Source: CBDAPI01 sp964565865 (GTDB taxonomy: Bacteria > Acidobacteriota > UBA6911 > RPQK01 > CBDAPI01). Taken from it: DNA of 64,000 nucleotides. The notes below the pieces were generated by a model. The model was not told where the DNA came from. It saw only the letters and a list, made by a program, of their open reading frames with translations, and searched no databases. How positions within the stretch are numbered: the first letter of the stretch is position 1; the number at the start of each line of letters is the position of its first letter. This document shows positions 24,373 through 31,400 of the stretch, piece by piece. The position numbers and the translations under genes are program-made. The DNA lies in contig CAZMGM010000002.1 in NCBI GenBank assembly GCA_964565865.1, positions 1-64,000 on the forward strand, in the 5' to 3' direction.

Positions 24373-26055
24373 ATGAGCCCCGTTCTGGCAGTTTTGATCT
24401 GCTTTGCTCTTTACTTCCTGGGTTACCGTTTCTACGCGGGTTATCTGGCTCGACAAATATTCCGCCTCGACCCGACCCGAAAGACCCCAGCGCACACCTT
24501 ACGCGACGGTGTCGACTATGTCCCGGCCCAGCGCTTTGTCCTGTTCGGCCACCACTACGCCTCGATATCCGGGCTCTCACCAATGCTGGGCCCAGCGATC
24601 GCTGTGATCTGGGGGTGGCTGCCCGCACTCCTGTGGGTGGTTCTGGGAACCCTTCTCATTGGGGCAGTCCACGATTTTAGTGCTCTGGTCATTTCCGTTC
24701 GGGCCAGGGGGATGTCGATCGGAAAGGTAGCTGAAGACATCATCGGGCCTCGGGCCAAAACCCTTTTCCATCTGATCATATTCTTCCTCATCGCTCTGGC
24801 AATGGGGGTGTTTGTCCACGTTACAGCAACGCTGCTGGGCCCCAAATACCACCCGGAGGCAAGCTACCCAAGTGGGATCCTTATGGTGGTGGCCCTGGTT
24901 GTGGGCTGGCTGGTTTACAAAAGGGGTTTTTCTCTGGCCAAGGTAACGATTGTGGCCTTTGCCGTAACCCTTGTCAGCATTTGGATAGGCCTTCAATTAC
25001 CTTTGTTCGAGCTCGATCTGATCCGTTGGAGCATCCTGCTTCTGAGCTACAGCTTTGTGGCCTCGGTACTCCCAGTCTGGTTTTTGCTGCAACCCCGAGA
25101 TTACATCAATTCGTTGTTGCTATATGTCGGCCTTATTTCTATTTTCGCGGGCTTTTTCGTATTGCGGCCACAGTTTGCTGCCCCGGCTCTGGAAATACAC
25201 CCTGAGGGCGCTCCCCCGTTGTTCCCCTTCGTTTTTATTGTGATCGCCTGTGGCGCCATTTCGGGTTTCCATGGACTCGTTTCATCGGGCACGACGGCCA
25301 AGCAGATCAACAGCGAAAACGACGCCAGGTTAATCGGCTATGGGGGAATGATTGGTGAATCTCTTCTCGGTCTGGTTTCGGTCCTAGCCTGCACGGCGGG
25401 CTTCGCGAGCACCTCGCTGTGGCGTAGCCACTACCAGTCGTGGAGCCTGGCGCAAGGCCTGGGGCCGAACATGAAAGCCTTCATAGACGGGTCCGGCTAT
25501 TTTCTCAGCCAACTGGGCGTTCCCCTGGCCTTGTCCAAAGCTTTTGTAGCCCTCGTGGCTATCTCTTTCGCACTCACGACTCTCGACTCAGCTGTTCGCC
25601 TTTTGCGCTTCAATATCACAGAGATGAGTGAGACCTTACGGGTTCCGATTTTGAAAAATCGTTATCTTGCCTCGGCACTTGCCGTGCTAACAATTGGATT
25701 CTTCGCCTTCTACAAAATCGGAGGCCGGGCGGCCGGCCTGGCTCTGTGGCAACTGTTCGGAACAACCAACCAGGTACTGGGAGCCCTGACCCTTCTGGCC
25801 GTCACCCTGTACCTTATGCAGAGAGGTCGCAACTACTGGTTCACGGCCGTCCCCATGTTTTTCATGATGGTCACGACCCTGGTTGCCATGACCATTAAGA
25901 TGCGCGACTTCTGGAACCTGCAGAGCTACGTGCTCCTGAGTGTGGGAGCAATCATCCTGGGCCTCAGCCTGTGGTTGGCCGTAGAATCCGTATTAAGGGT
26001 CGTGCAGGGTCGACGACCTGGTCGGTTGAAGGTTGAAAGGTTGGAGTGTGAATAA
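24373..26055 (+). CDS. cstA: carbon starvation protein CstA-family transporter
   Basis: The 560-residue inner-membrane protein has about 14 to 16 hydrophobic segments. The N-terminal CstA signature is clear: GYRFYAGYLARQIFRLD, GHHYASISGLSPMLGPAIAVIWGW and GAVHDFSALVISVRARG. E. coli relatives (CstA, BtsT) take up pyruvate or peptides, so an organic-acid/peptide import role is likely. The length is shorter than E. coli CstA (about 700) but normal for the short subgroup. The ATG start at 24373 matches the usual family beginning. Confidence 0.92.
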   Translation: MSPVLAVLICFALYFLGYRFYAGYLARQIFRLDPTRKTPAHTLRDGVDYVPAQRFVLFGHHYASISGLSPMLGPAIAVIWGWLPALLWVVLGTLLIGAVHDFSALVISVRARGMSIGKVAEDIIGPRAKTLFHLIIFFLIALAMGVFVHVTATLLGPKYHPEASYPSGILMVVALVVGWLVYKRGFSLAKVTIVAFAVTLVSIWIGLQLPLFELDLIRWSILLLSYSFVASVLPVWFLLQPRDYINSLLLYVGLISIFAGFFVLRPQFAAPALEIHPEGAPPLFPFVFIVIACGAISGFHGLVSSGTTAKQINSENDARLIGYGGMIGESLLGLVSVLACTAGFASTSLWRSHYQSWSLAQGLGPNMKAFIDGSGYFLSQLGVPLALSKAFVALVAISFALTTLDSAVRLLRFNITEMSETLRVPILKNRYLASALAVLTIGFFAFYKIGGRAAGLALWQLFGTTNQVLGALTLLAVTLYLMQRGRNYWFTAVPMFFMMVTTLVAMTIKMRDFWNLQSYVLLSVGAIILGLSLWLAVESVLRVVQGRRPGRLKVERLECE

Positions 26056-26115
26056 TTGGGGGGCTTCAACCTGCAATTTTCAACTCTTAACTGTTTCCGG
26101 GTGCTCACGTCGGCC

Positions 26116-27813
26116 TTACATGTTCTTGTATTCGGGCCCACCGCCGCCTTCCGGAGGAGTCCAGAGAATGATCTGGTACGGGTCCATAATTTCGCAGATT
26201 TTGCAGTGCACACAATTAGTAAAGTTGATTTGCAGCCGCCTTTCCGTTTCTGCTGAAAACATTTCGTAAACGCCGGCTGGGCAAAAATGTTGGCAGGGGT
26301 TCCCGTATTCGAGGGAACAACGGTTGTGGCAAATGTCCAGATCCTTAACCTTGAGATGGCAGGGCTGATCTTCTTCATGAGCTGTGTCGGATAGGAACAC
26401 ATCACTCAGCTTATCGAACGTAAGCTCGCCATCAAACGGCGACGACGGCAACCTCTGAGGGTCCGGCTGGAACTTCCCCAGCCTCTTCATCAACGTATGG
26501 CCTGAGAGGGCGGGGAGTGGATCGCGCAGGCCACGACCGTTGGTCACATACTGCAGAGCCGCGTTAACCAGGGCCCCCATTGTACCGCGCTGAAACGACT
26601 GGCGAAAATTCCTCACTTTCCAGAGTTCGTCTCGCGCCCAACTGGATTCGAAGCGTGTCTGGTAGCTGCTCAAAACAGTGCTACTGTTGTCGGTGTCAAC
26701 TAGTACCTCTAGTATGGACTCGGCAGCTATCATGCCAGATTTGACGGCAAGGTGGATCCCTTTGAGCCGCTGAGAGTTGAGGAATCCCGCCGAGTCTCCA
26801 ACGATGAGTAACCCGTCCGCGAAGAGCTGGGGAAGGGAATAGTATCCCCCTTCAGGAACTGCTTTGGCCCCATACGAGAGGGCCTTCCCTCCCTTCAGAA
26901 GACCGCGGACCAGGGGATGGGTTTTGAGCTGTTGAAAAATCGAGTGCGGATCAAGTTGCGGATCCTTGTAATCCAATCCCATCACAAAGCCGAGATCCAC
27001 CAGATTGTCCTTCATGGTGTAGATAAAGGCGCCTCCGAATTGAGAAAGCTCGAGTGGATAGCCGAAGGTGTGGTACACGAGTCCCGGTTCGAGGGTTCCC
27101 GGAACCTCCCAGATCTCTTTCACACCCACTCCGTAAATCTGTGGTTGACTCTCTTTCCTCAAACCCAGTCGCTCGAAAGCCTGTCCGGCTAGCGTCCCGT
27201 GAGGGCCCTCCCCCAGGACCGTCACCCTGGCGTGCACGTCTATCCCTGGTTCAAAGTTAGGTTTAGGCTCGCCGAGACTGTTTCTTCCTTTATCCCCGAT
27301 TCGGGCTCCCACCACTCTTTCGCCCTCGAAAAGGAGCTTCACCGCCGGGAATTCGGGATAGACTTCCACCCCGTGTTCTTCACACAGGCCAGCCAGCCAT
27401 TTAACGAGTCTCCCAAGAGAAGCCACATAATAACCATCGTTGTTGAATGGTGCCGGTGTGATAGGAGACCGAATCGCCCTGGTCCTCGTCAGCAGGTAAA
27501 GGGCGTCGTTGGAAACAGGACAGTCATAGGGCGGGTGCGCGTCCGGAAAGGCCCCCAGCAGTTCGTCGAAGGCCCGGGGATCTACCACAGCGCCGCTGAG
27601 AATATGGGATCCGATCTCCCGTCCTTTTTCAATCACCAGCAGGGTTGGCTTCTCTAGCTTCGAGCCCTCCCGACTCCCGCTGGCAACGGCTTTGTTGTGT
27701 TGCTTGATCAGGGTCGACAGATGAAGCGCACCGGCCAGGCAGGCAGGCCCCGCCCCGACAAAAAGGACATCCACCTCTAGTCGCTCTCTTTTCACAGTCC
27801 ACAGATTATACAT
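26116..27813 (-). CDS. electron transfer flavoprotein-ubiquinone oxidoreductase
   Basis: ETF-QO passes electrons from reduced ETF (acyl-CoA and amino-acid oxidation) to quinone at the membrane. The 565-residue protein has an N-terminal FAD Rossmann motif (VDVLFVGAGPACLAGALHLS), the FAD/quinone core (GEGPHGTLAGQAFERLGL, GDSAGFLNSQRLKGIHLA), and a C-terminal ferredoxin-like 4Fe-4S site (CVHCKICEI plus NPCQHFCPAG). The length equals that of characterised ETF-QO. No etfA/etfB genes are adjacent. The gene is convergent with cstA, separated by 60 bp containing GGTTGAA-type repeats. Confidence 0.95.
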   Translation of the reverse strand: MYNLWTVKRERLEVDVLFVGAGPACLAGALHLSTLIKQHNKAVASGSREGSKLEKPTLLVIEKGREIGSHILSGAVVDPRAFDELLGAFPDAHPPYDCPVSNDALYLLTRTRAIRSPITPAPFNNDGYYVASLGRLVKWLAGLCEEHGVEVYPEFPAVKLLFEGERVVGARIGDKGRNSLGEPKPNFEPGIDVHARVTVLGEGPHGTLAGQAFERLGLRKESQPQIYGVGVKEIWEVPGTLEPGLVYHTFGYPLELSQFGGAFIYTMKDNLVDLGFVMGLDYKDPQLDPHSIFQQLKTHPLVRGLLKGGKALSYGAKAVPEGGYYSLPQLFADGLLIVGDSAGFLNSQRLKGIHLAVKSGMIAAESILEVLVDTDNSSTVLSSYQTRFESSWARDELWKVRNFRQSFQRGTMGALVNAALQYVTNGRGLRDPLPALSGHTLMKRLGKFQPDPQRLPSSPFDGELTFDKLSDVFLSDTAHEEDQPCHLKVKDLDICHNRCSLEYGNPCQHFCPAGVYEMFSAETERRLQINFTNCVHCKICEIMDPYQIILWTPPEGGGGPEYKNM

Positions 27814-27840
27814 TTGGTAGGCAGGCTAGTACTCTGGCGC

Positions 27841-27900
27841 TTACCGGTTGCTGGTCACAGCCTATTCGTTGAAAGTTGAAGGTTTGCCGGGTTCGAGTTG
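27841..27900. repeat. intergenic repeat with TTACCGGTTG and GTTGAAAGTTGAAGG motifs
   Basis: The start TTACCGGTTGCTGGT (27841-27855) recurs as TTTACCGGTTGCCGGTTACTGG near 61152. The following CGTTGAAAGTTGAAGG recurs near 26027 and 61171. A shorter TTACCGGTTAAC occurs near 20493. All copies are between genes. The motif family may be a lineage-specific filler repeat. Confidence 0.5.
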
Positions 27901-27915
27901 CCCGACACCAGAGCC

Positions 27916-27952
27916 CTAACAGTCCGTGGGAAAAGTCCCACAGGCTGCTAAG
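27916..27952. repeat. dispersed palindromic repeat, CTAGCAG family, copy 2
   Basis: The near-palindrome runs CTAACAGTCCGTGGGA (27916-27931), loop AAAG, then TCCCACAGGCTGCTAAG (27936-27952), forming a 12-bp stem with one mismatch. It supplies the stop codon of the addA gene (27948-27950), so the element may have inserted at or recombined into the gene end. Confidence 0.65.
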
Positions 27953-30900
27953 ATGCCCCCGGGCACAGCCCCTGCTGTTTGAATCCGCAATCGCAGCACA
28001 AGGCAGCCCGGGTAGTAAGCGGGAACTCTTCTTCATGGATAATGACTGGAAGTTTCCCGATCGACTCCTCAACGGTTTCGTTCAGTTGGGCTGACCAGTC
28101 GACTTCAACAGAATCGCCGGAAGCGGTAAACACTATGAAGCCCTTCAAAGCTGGCGACCCCAGGATCCGGCTGGCCGCCCAGAGATACAGCTCCACCTGG
28201 AGCCTGAACCCACGATCGGCTGCCGTTGCGGAAGCAGGCCGGCCGCCGAGCTCGACGGTCTTGAAATCAACCACTACCCATCCGTCGCCCGCCCGTTTGT
28301 AGAGCCCATCAAAGACTCCGGAAAGCTCCCGTCGACCCAGCTTTACCCGAAATTCCCGTTCCCGATAGGAGGGTCTAGCCCGCGACATCTCGTGATAGAT
28401 TCGATTTCCCGCAACGGTTTTCAGATGATCCCTCACTCGGCGTTCAAAACCTGCCTTCGAGTCGACCAGTCTGGATCTCAAGGTCCTGTCCCATCTCCTC
28501 AGGTGAGCGTCTACCTCATCAACATCTCCGACATCTCGAGCCTTCTCAATCACATCGTGTATCACTTCTCCAAACAGGGACGGGATCGGGTCGGTTGCGG
28601 TGGCGTCGAAGGGACCGACTTCAGGATAGTTCAAGAGCTCTCCCAGCAAGAAGCGCCGCGGACAGAGGTGAAAGCCGGCCAGCTCAGTCGGCGACCAGAT
28701 GCGCTTTCGAAGGAACCCTCCGGCGGAAGGCCGGGAGGATCCAGGGATTTCTCCAACCCGGGATGGACTGGGCTTCCATGGAGAAGTCCCCTGAGACGGG
28801 CTGCCGGCCGCCGAATCCAACGGAAACTTTCCCTCCAGCCAGTTCTGAGCCTGGCTCTCTAGCTCACTGGAGGACTCTGCCAGATCAGCAGCTCCGGAAT
28901 CCAGCAACCAACGGGCATACGACTCATCAGCGGTTTTCTGCCCGATCAGAATGAGGTGATCCTCGGCTCGGGTCAGGGCGACGTACAGCAGCCGTTTTTC
29001 CTCGGCCAGTTGCCGTTGACGACGCAGCCGGCAAAGCATCTGGTAGGTAGGATGTCTCAGGCTTTTGTACCGGTCGGAGGGATTCCTTAGTCTGAAGCCC
29101 AGGTAGCTGATGCGTCCGGAACCACTACCAAAACTCTCTGCAACAAAGCGGTCTTTTCGAATGTCGGACAGCCTCCGACCGAGTTCCGGAAAAACCACAG
29201 CTCTGAACTGAAGTCCTTTAGCCCCATGGATGGTGAGGATTCTGACAGCTTCCTGCCCCGGTCTGAGCACCTCGGCTTCGGACTCGTTGGGATCGGATCG
29301 TGTCAGACTCTCGAGGGACCGAACTACCTGGCGCAGATAGATCCCTCCTCTCGCCTCGATATCAACCACCATAGCCAGCAGCTTCCTTACATTTTGCTGA
29401 GCCTGCTCTCCCCGCTGGGAGGCCTGCAGAATAGTCAGAAAACCCGTCTCCGTCAGCACCTTCTGGAGCAAGTCCGAGGCCAGCATCGCCGGGTCTCTCT
29501 GCAGCCATGAGTTCAAGCTTTCCCGGGCGAAGCGCCAGTGTCTGGGAGCTCCACTCTCATCATTTATCGAGTTTTGCAGCTTCTCCCAGTAGCCTTCACC
29601 CGGAATTCGGGAAAGAGCCAGGAGGTCGTCATCGGACAGGCTGAAGATCGGGCTTCGAAGGACTCCGACTAAAGCAGTATCGTTACCGGTACGGCCCAGG
29701 AAGCGCAGAAGATTCAAGAGATCAAGAATCTCCTGACGCTGATAAAATCCGGTGCCGCCAACCGTCTGAAATGGAATCCCTCGAAGACGCAGGGCTTCTT
29801 CGTAAGACTTTAGCCTGGTCCTGGCTCTGAGCAGGATGGCGATGTCCGAGTATGCATACCCCCTCCGCTTCAGTCGTTGCACCGCAGTAGCCACCAGCTC
29901 TGGCTCCGGGGTGCTGGCCGAATGTTCCTCCGGGGTCAGTCCGAAGAGACAGGATTCAACTTTTCCAGACGGGGAATCAGGCCTGGCTGGCACCATCTCC
30001 TGATGGTCTGCCTCATATTCGAGGTCCCCGGAGAACAGATTCCGAAAGACATGGTTACAGAAACGAACCAGTTCCCGGGCAGCCCGGTAATTTTCCGGCA
30101 TTTCCACGATTCGACCATCTCTTCTGAGCCAGTCCTGCACTCGACGAAAAACAGAGACATCAGCGTTTCGAAACCGATAGATTGACTGCTTGGCGTCTCC
30201 AACCACGAGCAGATTCGAGGAGCTACCCATCAGCGGCCGGAGGACCTGCCACTGTAACTCGTTGGTGTCCTGGAACTCGTCGATCAGGAAAAATCGAAAA
30301 CGCTCCTGAATCAAATCCACGACCTCACGTTTTCTGACGAGTCTGGCTGACTCCACGACGAGATCTTCAAAGTCGAGTCCACCCGCCGCCCTCTTTTTTC
30401 GCTCATAGCAGCGTACGATGTCAGCGTGCAATTCCTGGACGCACTTTAAGGCCAGCCTGAAATGGCGAGTCGCGTCGCCTGCGCAGGGGTCCAGGCGGGT
30501 CCTGTCCCTGATAAGTCTCTTCAATTGTTTCCACGTCGAAACGATCCTGGGGTGAGAGTTGTGACGTTTCCACTCCGGAGTTGGGACGGCCCTTGACTCC
30601 AGCGTGAGCTGAAAACTCTCAATAAAGCTTCTGGGATCCAGACTTGAACGGTTTTGAAGGAGCTCGATCTGCCTCCTGCAGCGCATGCTGAATGAATTCG
30701 GATGACTCAAGAAATTCTCAGGCAAAGAACGTAATAATCTCAGAAGCTCTTCCCAGTCAGGGGCGCGCAACAATACAGTAGCGGCTTCCTGCAAATAGAG
30801 GTCTCTCAGCCAGTTTTCATCGGGCTCCGTTCTCACCGACAAATGATGCCTTTTATCGAGCATCTGTTTGAAAAATTCTTCTAGACGAGACTGGGGAAAA

Positions 30901-31400
30901 TAGTGAAGCAACCTCTTCAAACTCGCATTCCCCCTCCGGGACGAGTCCCGGAGGGACTGCCTAACCGCCTCAACGGCCAGCAACTGCTGCCTGGAAGGTT
31001 TCAGCAGGTCGAGTTCCGAATCCAGATGCCGGTTCAAAGAATCGTCTCGAAGCAGGCGGTAACAGAAGCCATGAATAGTCGTAATTGGAGAACGTGGGAG
31101 GTGCCTCAGCGCCCGGTTCCACAGGTCGGCGGATGGGTCCTCCGAAGCGCTCGATATCCGGCTCTCAATGGCCCCGCGAATCCTTTCGCGCATCTGGCGG
31201 GCCGCCTCGTCGGCAAAAGTGATGGCAACGATTTCTTCCGGTCGGTAATCATTGTGCGCCAGGATTCGAAGAAAGCGTTCGATCAAAACGGTCGTTTTCC
31301 CGGAGCCTGCAGCAGCCGTCAGCAGGATGTCGGAGGACAGATCAAGCGCGTCCTTCTGGGCCTGACTAAACTGGAGGCGGAAGTCCTCTACATCAGGCAC
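27948..31400 (-). CDS. addA: AddA-like UvrD-family helicase-nuclease subunit
   Basis: AddA is the helicase/nuclease subunit processing double-strand breaks for RecA. The 1150-residue protein has Walker A AAAGSGKTTVLI near residue 26, motif II DEFQDTNELQW, further UvrD motifs, and a C-terminal RecB-type nuclease (GVFDGLY and VVVDFKTVE carry the acidic residues and lysine). Unusually, the nuclease region also has four cysteines (HLCPRRF and CCDCGFKQQGLC) resembling an Fe-S staple normally seen in AddB. I choose the GTG at 31400 because GGGAGG lies 6 nt upstream. An ATG at 31445 is the alternative. It overlaps addB by 8 bp. Confidence 0.92.
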   Translation of the reverse strand: MPDVEDFRLQFSQAQKDALDLSSDILLTAAAGSGKTTVLIERFLRILAHNDYRPEEIVAITFADEAARQMRERIRGAIESRISSASEDPSADLWNRALRHLPRSPITTIHGFCYRLLRDDSLNRHLDSELDLLKPSRQQLLAVEAVRQSLRDSSRRGNASLKRLLHYFPQSRLEEFFKQMLDKRHHLSVRTEPDENWLRDLYLQEAATVLLRAPDWEELLRLLRSLPENFLSHPNSFSMRCRRQIELLQNRSSLDPRSFIESFQLTLESRAVPTPEWKRHNSHPRIVSTWKQLKRLIRDRTRLDPCAGDATRHFRLALKCVQELHADIVRCYERKKRAAGGLDFEDLVVESARLVRKREVVDLIQERFRFFLIDEFQDTNELQWQVLRPLMGSSSNLLVVGDAKQSIYRFRNADVSVFRRVQDWLRRDGRIVEMPENYRAARELVRFCNHVFRNLFSGDLEYEADHQEMVPARPDSPSGKVESCLFGLTPEEHSASTPEPELVATAVQRLKRRGYAYSDIAILLRARTRLKSYEEALRLRGIPFQTVGGTGFYQRQEILDLLNLLRFLGRTGNDTALVGVLRSPIFSLSDDDLLALSRIPGEGYWEKLQNSINDESGAPRHWRFARESLNSWLQRDPAMLASDLLQKVLTETGFLTILQASQRGEQAQQNVRKLLAMVVDIEARGGIYLRQVVRSLESLTRSDPNESEAEVLRPGQEAVRILTIHGAKGLQFRAVVFPELGRRLSDIRKDRFVAESFGSGSGRISYLGFRLRNPSDRYKSLRHPTYQMLCRLRRQRQLAEEKRLLYVALTRAEDHLILIGQKTADESYARWLLDSGAADLAESSSELESQAQNWLEGKFPLDSAAGSPSQGTSPWKPSPSRVGEIPGSSRPSAGGFLRKRIWSPTELAGFHLCPRRFLLGELLNYPEVGPFDATATDPIPSLFGEVIHDVIEKARDVGDVDEVDAHLRRWDRTLRSRLVDSKAGFERRVRDHLKTVAGNRIYHEMSRARPSYREREFRVKLGRRELSGVFDGLYKRAGDGWVVVDFKTVELGGRPASATAADRGFRLQVELYLWAASRILGSPALKGFIVFTASGDSVEVDWSAQLNETVEESIGKLPVIIHEEEFPLTTRAALCCDCGFKQQGLCPGAS

